DNA from: Entomobacter blattae | GTDB taxonomy: Bacteria; Pseudomonadota; Alphaproteobacteria; Acetobacterales; Acetobacteraceae | DNA: 64,000 nt | Reading direction: 5' to 3' | Assembly (NCBI RefSeq): GCF_014672835.1 | Contig: NZ_CP060244.1 | Coordinates: 2,087,001 to 2,151,000 of the forward strand | Shown here: piece after piece, positions 37,793 through 45,696 of the stretch | Numbering within the stretch: position 1 is the first letter of the stretch | How the letters are laid out: each line of letters begins with the position of its first letter | The notes under the pieces: model-generated | The model's database searches: none | Seen by the model: only the letters and a program-made list of their open reading frames with translations | Told to the model about the DNA's origin: nothing | Translations under genes and position numbers: made by a program

Positions 37793-38526
37793 ACTGGTTT
37801 TACTGTGCCCTTCTCGGCCTTGCTGCACTCAGCCCCGCCTTGTGGTTTTTGGCCTCTATTTCTCTACGAAAAACTGCACCCCTTATCCTCAATGACAGTG
37901 CACCAAAAGCTATAAATTTTTATACGGCACAGCTTGAGGAAATTAAAATACAGCTCCAAAATGATGAGATTACTCCAGAACAGTATAAAAATGCCCAGCT
38001 TGAAATTCAACGAAGGCTTCTCCAGCAGGCTCATACCCAACCACCTTTGAAATCGCAAAAGGGCTCTCTTTTAGGCTGCTTTATTATAGCCGGGCTTATC
38101 CCCATAGCCAGCCTTATGCTGTATGCTGTCAATGGTACTCCCTCTTTGCCGGCATTCCCCTTAAGTGAGCAAATAAAGAAACAAGAGAGTGAAAACCATA
38201 AAGCAGAACAGCTGATAGCAGTGCTGAAGGAAAAGTTGAACGCTATACCGGCTGGAAGTGAAAAGGCCTTTCCTGTTCTTGTCCTGCTCGGGCAAGCTGA
38301 ATTAAAGACAGGCCACCTTAAGGAGGCAGCCACAACCCTGACAAACGCCTTATCCCTTCATTTTGATCCTTTGCTTGCTGCTATTACAGCAGAAACCATA
38401 ACCCAGGAAAACGGCCACGTGACCCCTTACGCGGTTGAGCTTTTCAAAAAAGCTTTAAAAGCTGCCCCAGACAATGCTCCCTGGAAAGAACAGGCTCAGC
38501 GGAGAATTAACCAAATCGGGCAATAG
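37789..38526 (+). CDS. ccmI: Cytochrome c maturation protein CcmI (CycH)
   Basis: The 245-aa protein has an N-terminal membrane helix (FYCALLGLAALSPALWFLA), a cytoplasmic loop with a helical leucine-rich element (LEEIKIQLQNDEITPEQYKNA), a second helix (GCFIIAGLIPIASLMLYAV) and a periplasmic C-terminus with TPR-like helices (LLGQAELKTGHLKEAATTLTN). This is the domain plan of CcmI, the apocytochrome c chaperone. The TPR region is short compared with long CcmI proteins. It ends the operon. Confidence 0.88.
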   Translation: MNWFYCALLGLAALSPALWFLASISLRKTAPLILNDSAPKAINFYTAQLEEIKIQLQNDEITPEQYKNAQLEIQRRLLQQAHTQPPLKSQKGSLLGCFIIAGLIPIASLMLYAVNGTPSLPAFPLSEQIKKQESENHKAEQLIAVLKEKLNAIPAGSEKAFPVLVLLGQAELKTGHLKEAATTLTNALSLHFDPLLAAITAETITQENGHVTPYAVELFKKALKAAPDNAPWKEQAQRRINQIGQ

Positions 38527-38661
38527 TAATATTTGAGGCATATTTTTACAAAATTTTATGGTTAAGAGACCGATTATAGAAAATTCTTTAAGAATGTTAT
38601 TCTTTAAGAAAAGGCCTTTTGCTAAGAGGCCCCCATATTTTACAGGATAGTTTTGTAAACT

Positions 38662-38715
38662 CGATTAAAAAACGTTATGCTTTAACTGCATAACACGTCC
38701 AATCGGGCTTTTTCT
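38662..38715. terminator. Nested inverted repeats after ccmI, probable terminator
   Basis: An inner perfect 7-bp dyad, GTTATGC-TTTAACT-GCATAAC (38674-38694), is enclosed by an outer CGATT/AATCG pair (38662-38666 and 38701-38705) and followed by a T-rich run (GGGCTTTTTC). It lies about 140 bp after ccmI on the same strand. A transcription terminator for the ccm operon is the simplest reading. A structured RNA end or a protein-binding site is possible. Confidence 0.4.
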
Positions 38716-38947
38716 ATCGTTCTATGGGCGTAAGCACCCAACCTATTAACATTTTCATGTCTTCATCAACTCTGGCCAATAGTGTCTTTCTTGCCTCCCA
38801 AAAAAAGTTATGGAGCTTCAAAAATTAAAGCCTCACTAAAAACCACAGAGTTCTCCACCGTAACCGTACCTGCCAAAGCCCTTCAAGAAGCTCAAACCAA
38901 CATTGCATGAGCCGTTGCTTCGTTAGAGTATTTGAGCCTAACAAATG

Positions 38948-38975
38948 AAAGCTGCCTTCATACAAAGGCAGCTTT
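38948..38975. terminator. 11-bp-stem hairpin, probable terminator of adh
   Basis: AAAGCTGCCTT (38948-38958) pairs perfectly with AAGGCAGCTTT (38965-38975) around a 6-nt loop. It sits about 60 bp beyond the stop codon of the minus-strand alcohol dehydrogenase and could stop transcription from either side. The stem ends in A/T pairs, giving short U runs in both directions. Confidence 0.6.
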
Positions 38976-39036
38976 GCATCTTTATTTGGATTACGCCGTA
39001 AAGTAATCCTTAATAAAAAAACCATAACCCCGAAAA

Positions 39037-40179
39037 CTACATGGCTTCAGCAAAAATCTCCACGATTTGGGCATGGGTAGGCTGAACTGGGTTCGTGATG
39101 GCACAAGCATCTTTCATAGCATTTTCAGCCAAAACTTTAAAATCTGTTTCCTTCACATGCAGTTCCTTTAAGCCATTCGGAATACCCAACTCTTTGGCAA
39201 GCGTTTTCATAGCCTGAACAGCGCCTTCGGCCGACTTTTCCTTTGCTCCCAGTAGCTCAGCAACATGGGCAAGACGGTCCTTGGCATGCTTGGAATGAAG
39301 CATGTTGAATTTCTCAACATGGGGGAGAAGCACCGCATTACAGACACCATGAGGCAGATTATAAAACCCGCCAAGCTGATGGGCCATGGCATGCACATAC
39401 CCTAAAGACGCATTATTAAATGCCATCCCTGCGAGGAATTGGGCATAGGCCATCTGGTCACGCGCTTCCATATCTTTGCCATCTTTAACGGCACGAGGAA
39501 GATATTGGCCAATAATCTCAATACCTTTTACAGCACACGCATCTGTAATAGGGGTTGCTGCGGTAGAGACATAGGCTTCAACACAGTGGGTTAGGGCATC
39601 CATACCCGTGGCTGCCGTTAATGAGGGGGGCATGCCTACCATTGTTTCTGGATCATTCACAGAGATGATCGGGGTTGTATGTTTATCCACAATGGCCATT
39701 TTTACATGACGCTTTTCATCTGTGATAATACAGAACCGTGTCATTTCACTAGCTGTACCAGCTGTGGTATTCACAGCAATCAGTGGTAATTGCGGTTTGG
39801 CTGCCTTATCAAGCCCTTCATAATCACTAATCTGGCCACCATTGGTAGCAACAAGAGCAATACCCTTTGCACAATCATGAGAGGAGCCACCACCAATGGA
39901 AATTATGGCGTCACACCCATGTTCTTTTACCTGCTTCAAGCCCGCATTAACATTATTTACAGTAGGGTTAGGTTGTACCCCATCATATAAATGATTTTTA
40001 ATACCTTCTGCCGATAGTTGCTTGGCAATCTTTTCAGGAAGACCGGTTTTAACCATCCCCTGATCTGTCACCAGCAAGATATTATGAAGGCCCGTTTTTT
40101 TTATTTGGAGGATAGCTTCTTTTAAGCTCCCTTCCCCCATAAGATTAAAAGACGGAATGAAAAAAGCTGTTACTGCCAT
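39037..40179 (-). CDS. Iron-containing alcohol dehydrogenase
   Basis: A 380-aa group III (iron-type) alcohol dehydrogenase. The NAD-binding motif is [16 protein letters not shown] near residue 97. The metal-binding His residues lie in [14 protein letters not shown] and in [24 protein letters not shown]. Overall it is closest in look to 1,3-propanediol, ethanol or methanol dehydrogenases (DhaT/YiaY/Mdh group), which cannot be separated by reading alone. The protein is complete. It is probably monocistronic and may recycle NADH or handle short alcohols or aldehydes. Confidence 0.9.
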   Translation of the reverse strand: MAVTAFFIPSFNLMGEGSLKEAILQIKKTGLHNILLVTDQGMVKTGLPEKIAKQLSAEGIKNHLYDGVQPNPTVNNVNAGLKQVKEHGCDAIISIGGGSSHDCAKGIALVATNGGQISDYEGLDKAAKPQLPLIAVNTTAGTASEMTRFCIITDEKRHVKMAIVDKHTTPIISVNDPETMVGMPPSLTAATGMDALTHCVEAYVSTAATPITDACAVKGIEIIGQYLPRAVKDGKDMEARDQMAYAQFLAGMAFNNASLGYVHAMAHQLGGFYNLPHGVCNAVLLPHVEKFNMLHSKHAKDRLAHVAELLGAKEKSAEGAVQAMKTLAKELGIPNGLKELHVKETDFKVLAENAMKDACAITNPVQPTHAQIVEIFAEAM

Positions 40180-40359
40180 AATTAAGTAACCCCATGATGT
40201 AAATGATAAATATTACACTTTATCCTTCCGTTACCATATCAAGGATGCTCCGTTTATTACAGTAGCAAAACGCATAGCTGATCTCAGCTTTATTCACGAC
40301 TGGGTAAAAGAAGGTTGTTCGTATTATATTTTGTAAAGTCTTAATAATTAACGTAGAAG

Positions 40360-40381
40360 CGTATAGTAATCGTATAGTAAT
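40360..40381. repeat. Exact 11-bp tandem duplication
   Basis: CGTATAGTAAT occurs twice head to tail at 40360-40370 and 40371-40381, with a further partial copy (TTATAGTAA) about 15 bp on. It lies about 30 bp beyond the stop of the membrane-protein gene. No function is evident. Confidence 0.5.
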
Positions 40382-40410
40382 TAATAAAAAAACTTATAGT
40401 AAAACGCAGT

Positions 40411-40923
40411 TTAACGAGTGGCCTTTTCTAATACTCCAAAGGGAACTTTTTGCTTCTGTTTTTTTGGCCTAACCTCACAAGAGACGAGATAAACTCCCAG
40501 AAAAAATACCAGGTTGGAAAGGGCGTTAAACCAAGCCACCAAAAACAGGAGAGAGGGAACCGATAAAGACTGCCAGACAGACAAGATAATAAACAAAAAC
40601 GAAAAGGGACGAATGCCTTTTAACATTTCCCGAAAAGGATTCATAAATCCCTGTCTGATAAGGCCACGCATTCTTACCAAGCCAACATAAAAAGCAACCC
40701 AGTAAAACCACACAATAATATTGAAGATCACACCGCCAAAGTTCCCTAACATAAGGGCAACCATAGCAATGAGAGAGGCCGCTGAAAAAACAAGCGCCCC
40801 TAACTGGAAATTCATGCCCACATCAATAGCCGAAGGGCGTTCAGGCAGCCAATCCGCTATGGGCTGAAATAAACGATCCAGCACCCAGAAATCTATTTTC
40901 GAGATGAAATCTGAAAGTGACAT
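40411..40923 (-). CDS. Membrane protein of unknown function (four predicted helices)
   Basis: A 170-aa protein starting at MSLSDFISKIDFWVL (40923). Hydrophobic segments are visible at about residues 40-60 (LGALVFSAASLIAMVALML), 63-83 (GVIFNIIVWFYWVAFYVGL), 105-125 (FSFLFIILSVWQSLSV) and 128-150. A positively charged tail (RPKKQKQK) follows. I do not recognise the family. The frame is open for 17 more codons upstream, which do not look coding. It stands alone between adh and bfd, on the same strand. Confidence 0.65.
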   Translation of the reverse strand: MSLSDFISKIDFWVLDRLFQPIADWLPERPSAIDVGMNFQLGALVFSAASLIAMVALMLGNFGGVIFNIIVWFYWVAFYVGLVRMRGLIRQGFMNPFREMLKGIRPFSFLFIILSVWQSLSVPSLLFLVAWFNALSNLVFFLGVYLVSCEVRPKKQKQKVPFGVLEKATR

Positions 40924-41111
40924 AAGCAATAAAGTGTCATTATATCCAGGTATGAATCTTCTTGGCAGAAGCAATCTTTAACTCTTGTAAAAACCCTCTT
41001 CTGCCTTTCACCCTTCATAAGGTGATTACTTTACAATCTTATCACAAAAAAAGGCATACAGCAATTGGAAAAGACGGCTGAGAAAACCCTCCAACTTCCA
41101 ACATACCTTTT

Positions 41112-41160
41112 GGAAACAGTTTATTGGAAACAGTTTATTGGAAACAGTTTATTGGTTATT
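41112..41160. repeat. 14-bp unit repeated three times exactly
   Basis: GGAAACAGTTTATT occurs at 41112-41125, 41126-41139 and 41140-41153 without a mismatch, followed by a degenerate half unit (GGTTATT). Perfect identity suggests recent replication slippage and probable copy-number variation between strains. It is intergenic, about 190 bp from the membrane-protein start and 160 bp from the end of bfd. Confidence 0.85.
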
Positions 41161-41228
41161 ACAGCGCAAACAAGAGGCCATTAACCATGGGAATATCAAG
41201 CACAGAAACATTGAGCTTTTCTTTCATC

Positions 41229-41258
41229 CTGATCTGGCAAATGCCGATCTGACAAATG
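41229..41258. repeat. Imperfect 15-bp tandem duplication
   Basis: CTGATCTGGCAAATG (41229-41243) is followed by CCGATCTGACAAATG (41244-41258), with two differences. It is another member of the repeat cluster downstream of bfd. Confidence 0.6.
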
Positions 41259-41290
41259 AAAGATAAAAACTCCCAAAATGAGGGCTTATT

Positions 41291-41335
41291 CTAGACTGAT
41301 ATTTCCTAGATTGATATTTTCTAGGCTGACATTTT
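41291..41335. repeat. 15-bp unit three times, last copy contains the bfd stop codon
   Basis: CTAGACTGATATTTC (41291-41305), CTAGATTGATATTTT (41306-41320) and CTAGGCTGACATTTT (41321-41335) are adjacent copies with a few substitutions. The third is the end of bfd read on the minus strand (codons for Lys-Met-Ser-Ala and the TAG stop). The 3' end of the gene, stop included, has thus been copied outward twice, and each copy keeps a CTA/TAG triplet in the same phase. Confidence 0.8.
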
Positions 41336-41572
41336 TTCTTGCCCTGTCTGGTGGTTGCCCTCAGAGCAAGCACACCTCTGTTCTTGGCAACAACCCGACC
41401 CTTCCCCTGTAGAGAGGGTGCCCCTTATATAGTTGGCCATAGTTCGTACACACTGCCCACACTGAACCTTTCCCCCACAGGATGCATAGATATCCTTTGG
41501 TTTTTTGGCCCCAGCCTGGATGGCCGTATCAATATCCTTATCAGTAATGGTGTTACATGAGCAAATATACAT
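41321..41572 (-). CDS. bfd: Bacterioferritin-associated ferredoxin with Cys-rich tail
   Basis: Bfd binds a [2Fe-2S] cluster and reduces bacterioferritin to release stored iron. Started at MYICSCNTITDKD (41572), the 83-aa protein has Cys4, Cys6, Cys38 and Cys41, exactly the C-x-C-x31-C-x2-C spacing of the known E. coli protein. E. coli Bfd is 64 aa; here about 20 extra residues carry four more cysteines (GCCQEQRCACSEG). Divergent bfr lies 257 bp away. A Fur-like site 42 nt upstream predicts iron repression. In-frame Met at 41584 is an alternative start. Confidence 0.9.
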   Translation of the reverse strand: MYICSCNTITDKDIDTAIQAGAKKPKDIYASCGGKVQCGQCVRTMANYIRGTLSTGEGSGCCQEQRCACSEGNHQTGQEKMSA

Positions 41573-41613
41573 AACATAACCCATAATGGACGAAACAATT
41601 TTGCCACTATGCT

Positions 41614-41632
41614 TCAAATGATAATAATTATC
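41614..41632 (-). promoter_or_regulatory. Fur-box-like site upstream of bfd
   Basis: Read on the minus strand, GATAATTATTATCATTTGA matches the classical 19-bp Fur consensus GATAATGATAATCATTATC at 14 positions. It lies 42 nt upstream of the bfd start, where it would cover a promoter. Alphaproteobacteria may use Fur, RirA or Irr for iron control, so the actual regulator is not settled by sequence. Confidence 0.6.
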
Positions 41633-41721
41633 AATATTATTCTTCAATCCTTATCAGCCTTTTTGCTGAGCTTGTTAAGAATGAGAACAAGTTTTGATAG
41701 ATAACCCATTGATATACAAAG

Positions 41722-41736
41722 TGATTTTCATTCTCA
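41722..41736. promoter_or_regulatory. Second Fur-like dyad in the bfd-bfr intergenic region
   Basis: TGAGAATGAAAATCA on the minus strand resembles the core Fur repeat TGATAATGATTATCA at 12 of 15 positions. It lies about 94 bp before bfr and 150 bp before bfd. With the site at 41614-41632 it suggests iron-dependent control of the divergent pair. Confidence 0.4.
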
Positions 41737-41829
41737 ATTCGAAAAAAAATATTTTAAAAAACTATTGCATCTCAACCAAAAATCTATCATGTCATAGTAA
41801 TATTAAATCTTTTGTTTTGGAGCTATCAC

Positions 41830-42315
41830 ATGATCATCGACCTCAAAGTTGTAGAATATCTTAACCTACAGCTTACTAATGAGCTTACAGCGATTAATCA
41901 GTATTTTCTGCATGCCCGCACATTACGCCACTGGGGCGTAACCAAACTGGGAGAGTTTGAATACAAAGAATCCATCGAGGAAATGCACCATGCTGATTGG
42001 CTGATAGAGCGCATCCTGTTTTTAGAGGGTCTGCCTAATGTGCAACGCCTCAACCAGATTCGAATCGGGCAAACCGTTGAAGAAATTCTCCAATGTGACC
42101 TAGATCTGGAAAAAGATGCCATTACCCTTCTTCGTGAGGCGATTGCCTATTGCGAATCGGTTAAGGATTTTGTCTCAAGAGATATCCTGCTGAAAATCCT
42201 TGAAAATGAAGAGCATCATGTAGATTTTGTTGAGCGCCAGCAAGATTTGATCAAACTTGTCGGTATTGAACGCTACATCACCCTCAATTCTGCTGAGGCA
42301 CCAAAGCAGGAATAG
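41830..42315 (+). CDS. bfr: Bacterioferritin
   Basis: The heme-containing 24-mer ferritin that stores iron. The 161-aa protein matches the family throughout: VVEYLNLQLTNELTAINQYFLHAR, the ESIEEMHHADWLIERILFLEG block that contains the heme-ligand Met and ferroxidase Glu/His residues, and the second ferroxidase half ILENEEHHVDFVERQ. Start at ATG 41830 (MIIDLKVVEYL) follows GGAG in TTTTGGAGCTATCAC. It is paired divergently with bfd, its dedicated reductant. Confidence 0.97.
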   Translation: MIIDLKVVEYLNLQLTNELTAINQYFLHARTLRHWGVTKLGEFEYKESIEEMHHADWLIERILFLEGLPNVQRLNQIRIGQTVEEILQCDLDLEKDAITLLREAIAYCESVKDFVSRDILLKILENEEHHVDFVERQQDLIKLVGIERYITLNSAEAPKQE

Positions 42316-42639
42316 GTCTTACTGCCCTCCCATCAACATACCCAAGGCCAGCATTCTGTTGGCCTATTTTTATGCCCCCTATTTTCTATACACGGTAGTC
42401 TTCTTTTCTACACACAGTGCTTTTCTACAGATGGTGGCCCTTGAAATTTTTTGGCGGCTTTCCTCCTCCCTTCAATATTCCCATAAGCTGGGTTTATGAA
42501 TTTATTCTGATATAACCCATCTGGCATAACCCAGTAAAAACCGTTACCTTAAACAAGGCAGCAATTTCTATGTGGCCTGGTTAACAGTTTGCTGTCTGGC
42601 TATTTCTTAAAACACCCCAGTTCTGGATATGTCACAATA
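42316..42639. other. Intergenic region between bfr and the M16 peptidase
   Basis: Apart from the bfr terminator, this 324-bp gap holds imperfect repeats of TTTTCTAnACACnG-type units at about 42382-42437 (three copies, 17-22 bp apart). No coding similarity is seen. It should contain the promoter of the peptidase gene. Confidence 0.45.
42343..42372 (+). terminator. Rho-independent terminator of bfr
   Basis: AGGCCA (42345-42350) pairs with TGGCCT (42360-42365) around a 9-nt loop, followed directly by ATTTTTATG. It lies 30 bp after the bfr stop codon. The stem is short but GC-rich and the T run is well placed. Confidence 0.7.
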
Positions 42640-45339
42640 ATGAAACAGTCTCTTCTGTCCTCCAGTTTTGCTTTAAGCATTCTTTTATCGTCCCCGCTTT
42701 ATGCCAAAACTCCCCATACCCTTCCTCCCTCTCCTTCAGAAAGCCTTTCTTCAACGGCCTCTTCCGTTACCCGTGCCACACTTAAAAACGGGTTACGCGT
42801 TGTTATTATTCCCAACAATTTAGCGCCTGTTGTCACAACCGAGGTCAACTACCTTGTGGGCTCTACAGAAACCGCTCCAGATTTTCCCGGAACAGCCCAT
42901 GCCTTAGAACACATGATGTTTCGGGGAAGTGAAGGCTTGGATAAAGACCAGCTTGCAGCTATTGGAGCCCAGATAGGCGGGAGTTATAACGCCTTTACCA
43001 CCGAGACTGTAACCCAATATTTCTATACGGCTCCCGCTGAAGATCTCGACGTTATGCTTCGTATAGAAGCCATGAGAATGGGAAAACTAAGCCTTAATGC
43101 CAAAGATTGGGAAAAAGAAAAAGGTGCTATTGAACAAGAAGTCTCTCGTGATCTTTCAAGCCCAATTTACAAATATATTTCCCAGCTCCAAAATATCCTT
43201 TTTCAAGGCACCCCCTACGCTCATGATCCTTTGGGCACGCGTCCCTCTTTTGAGAAAACAGATGTTGCCCGGCTTAAGAGTTTTTACGATAAATGGTATG
43301 CTCCTAACAATGCTATCCTCGTTATAGCAGGCAATGTCGACCCGCAAAAAACACTCGAAAATGTTAAACAGCATTTTGACTCTATTCCTTCCAAAAAACT
43401 CCCCACCCCCAATACCGTGGCCCTTACGCCTCTAAAAGCCCAAACGTTGAACCTCCCGACTGATTTACCCGTAGGGATCATCAGTATTGCTTTTAGAATG
43501 CCTGGCCAACACGGTAAAGATTTTGCCACTGCCAACCTCTTAGCCGATATCCTCAACAGTAAACGCGGGAAACTCTATGAGCTTGTCCCCCAAGGAAAGG
43601 CCTTGTTCTCTGAGTTTGACTATATTCCCAAAGGAAGGGTAGGTTTTGGCCTGGCCGTAGTAGGCTTTCCAAAAGGGCAAGACCCAAAAGGCCTTCATGA
43701 AGAGCTCAAATCCATTCTACAGGATATCCAGAAAAATGGGGTGCCCAAAGAGTTACTGGAAGCCTCACGCCAACGCGAGCTGGCACAAATGGCTTTTCAA
43801 AGCAATAGCATCAGCGGACTAGCCAGTACTTGGTCTGAGGCCCTAGCCTTTCAAGGGCTCAACTCTCCTGCAGATATGGAAGCGGCTTATAAATCGGTTA
43901 CCTTGCAAGATGTTAATGCCATGGCCAAAACTATTTTGGCCCCTGAAGAGAGCATTACGGCTTTCCTCACACCACAAGAATCGGGCAAGCCCATTGCCCA
44001 AAAAGGGTTTGGTGGAGCAGAATCTTTTGCTTCAGTGCCCGATAAGCCTGTAAAACTTCCACAATGGGCAGAGAAAGCCTTAAACACCCTTTCTATTCCC
44101 CCTAAATCCCCGCTCCCAGTGGATATTACCCTTGAAAATGGTTTGCGCCTGATTGTACAGACTGTTCATATTAGCCCTACCATAAGCTTGTTCGGAAATG
44201 TTCGCCATGAATCCTCCCTTCAGGAGCCTAAAGGCCAAGAAGGCATTTCTGATATCACGAGCGAACTGTTTAGTTACGGAACAACAACCCTTGACAGATT
44301 AAGCTTTCAAAAAGCCCTGGACGATATTGCAGCTGATGAAAACGCTGGATTCAGCTTTTCTCTTAGCACCCTTACACCCCAATTTGAAAAAGGGCTCAAG
44401 CTTCTGAGTGATAACCAGTTGCGGCCAGCCTTCCCAGAAAAAGCTTTTATGGTGGTGCGCCAACAGCAAGCCCAGGCACAGATAGGACTACTGAAATCCC
44501 CAGGATATTTGTTCAGAAGGGCTGTGTTAAAAGCCCTTAACCCCCCAAACGACCCCACCTTAAGGGAAGCCACACCAGACCAGATGATGAAAATATCTCT
44601 GGAGGATGTCAAAAAATTCTATCATGATTCTTTTAGACCCGACCTTACTACTATTGTCATCGTGGGGAACATTACTCCCCAGCACGCAAAAAAACTGATA
44701 GCAGACAATTTTGGACAGTGGAAAAATATTGGCCCTAAACCCATTGTAGACCTTCCTACTCGCCCTGATAATAAAACCTCGCATGCAGTGGTTCCAGATA
44801 ATGCCAACGTGCAGGATACTGTTATTTTAGCCACGACAACTGGGGTTTTACCCACCTCAACTGATCACTACTACCTTAATCTTGCCAATGAGATTCTTGG
44901 GGGTGGGTTTTCTTCTCGTCTCTATAAAGATTTGCGGGTAAAAACAGGATATGTGTATACGGTCAGCAGTCAGTTTGGCTGGTCTCGTACCCGCAGCGGC
45001 TATGCTGTAACTTATGGTGCAGACCCCGATAAAGTCAGTAAAGCCAGCACACTTGTCGTAAAAAACATCAAAGAGTTACAGTCTTCTCCCGTCAGCAATG
45101 AAGAACTGACCCTCGCTAAAGCTTCTCTCCTAAGAAGAATTCCGCTTGATCGTGCTTCAGTTGATTCCATCGGCCGCTCCTACCTTGCTTTGGTCAATCT
45201 TAACCTCCCTTTGGACAATGACAACAGGGCCGCACAATATTACTTTAAAGCCACTCAACAAGACATTCAAAATACTTTCAAGAAATGGATTCGTCCTGAT
45301 GATATCGCTCAAATTGTAAAAGGGCCCACTCCCAAATAA
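42640..45339 (+). CDS. Secreted M16-family zinc metallopeptidase (two-domain)
   Basis: An 899-aa processing-peptidase-like protein. Start at 42640 gives a signal peptide MKQSLLSSSFALSILLSSPL, cleaved near YAKT. The N-terminal half has the inverted zinc motif HALEHMMFRG (HxxEH) with the distal Glu in the EKGAIEQEV block. The second half (from about residue 480) is a related but catalytically inactive M16 domain with LGGGFSSRLYKDLRVKTGYVY. Tandem M16 proteins in proteobacteria (pitrilysin-like or YhjJ/PqqL-like) degrade peptides in the periplasm. The substrate is unknown. Confidence 0.93.
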   Translation: MKQSLLSSSFALSILLSSPLYAKTPHTLPPSPSESLSSTASSVTRATLKNGLRVVIIPNNLAPVVTTEVNYLVGSTETAPDFPGTAHALEHMMFRGSEGLDKDQLAAIGAQIGGSYNAFTTETVTQYFYTAPAEDLDVMLRIEAMRMGKLSLNAKDWEKEKGAIEQEVSRDLSSPIYKYISQLQNILFQGTPYAHDPLGTRPSFEKTDVARLKSFYDKWYAPNNAILVIAGNVDPQKTLENVKQHFDSIPSKKLPTPNTVALTPLKAQTLNLPTDLPVGIISIAFRMPGQHGKDFATANLLADILNSKRGKLYELVPQGKALFSEFDYIPKGRVGFGLAVVGFPKGQDPKGLHEELKSILQDIQKNGVPKELLEASRQRELAQMAFQSNSISGLASTWSEALAFQGLNSPADMEAAYKSVTLQDVNAMAKTILAPEESITAFLTPQESGKPIAQKGFGGAESFASVPDKPVKLPQWAEKALNTLSIPPKSPLPVDITLENGLRLIVQTVHISPTISLFGNVRHESSLQEPKGQEGISDITSELFSYGTTTLDRLSFQKALDDIAADENAGFSFSLSTLTPQFEKGLKLLSDNQLRPAFPEKAFMVVRQQQAQAQIGLLKSPGYLFRRAVLKALNPPNDPTLREATPDQMMKISLEDVKKFYHDSFRPDLTTIVIVGNITPQHAKKLIADNFGQWKNIGPKPIVDLPTRPDNKTSHAVVPDNANVQDTVILATTTGVLPTSTDHYYLNLANEILGGGFSSRLYKDLRVKTGYVYTVSSQFGWSRTRSGYAVTYGADPDKVSKASTLVVKNIKELQSSPVSNEELTLAKASLLRRIPLDRASVDSIGRSYLALVNLNLPLDNDNRAAQYYFKATQQDIQNTFKKWIRPDDIAQIVKGPTPK

Positions 45340-45355
45340 ATGGCGTGCTGACAAT

Positions 45356-45397
45356 AAAATAAGAGCCGCTCTTTTTTATAAGAGCAGCTCTTATTTT
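45356..45397 (+). terminator. 18-bp-stem terminator after the M16 peptidase
   Basis: Arms at 45356-45373 and 45380-45397 are complementary at 17 of 18 positions (AAGAGCCGCTCTT against AAGAGCAGCTCTT in the centre), with a 6-nt loop. A and T runs on the two sides would make it work in both directions. It begins 16 bp after the peptidase stop codon. Confidence 0.85.
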
Positions 45398-45696
45398 AAA
45401 AATTCCTCAAAACTTTTGCAGATTCCGTTATAGAAATTCTCCCACAGAGAAAAACTTCTCCCGTAGAAAAGCTCCCCCTAGAGAAATTGTACTTCTTTTG
45501 CTCCTTGCCATTAGATACCCCGCTCTTTTAGGGAAACCCCTATAGGAGGAGGAGACAAAGAGAAAAACACTCCCCTTCTGTGAACAGGAAGTCTTTTGAC
45601 TAAATTTTCTGAAGGCTACTCCTACTAACAGAATTTTGCGCGTATTTTACCTTTTTATGAGAATTTTCTTTTATAGCCTTATCAAAAAAGCTCTCT
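45398..45696. other. Intergenic DNA with degenerate repeats
   Basis: At 45430-45490 a loosely repeated motif of the form TAGAAAnnCTCCC recurs three to four times at 15-19 bp spacing. A GGAGGAGGAG stretch near 45547 is not followed by a plausible start codon. No gene is seen on either strand. The gap is between convergent genes. Confidence 0.45.

Larger units (their letters stand above)
38527..39036. other. 510-bp intergenic region with hairpins and a possible decayed ORF
   Basis: The gap separates convergent ccmI and the iron-type alcohol dehydrogenase. It contains a nested dyad at about 38662-38715 and an 11-bp-stem hairpin at 38948-38975 (listed separately). Between them, 38760-38910 keeps protein-like text in two frames. 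MSSSTLANSVFLASQKK runs to a poly-A stretch, after which TTEFSTVTVPAKALQEAQ continues in a shifted frame to a TGA. That suggests a small gene broken by a frameshift. I do not recognise the family. Confidence 0.4.
40924..41320. other. 397-bp intergenic region rich in short tandem repeats
   Basis: This space contains three separate clusters of head-to-tail repeats: a 14-bp unit three times, a 15-bp unit twice and a 15-bp unit three times that runs into the end of bfd. They are listed individually. No protein-coding similarity is seen. Such a density of short duplications in 400 bp is unusual for a bacterial intergenic region. Confidence 0.6.

Noticed and set aside
45540-45560. GGAGGAGGAG as a ribosome site for a small gene
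   Set aside because: No start codon with an open frame of useful length follows it on that strand.
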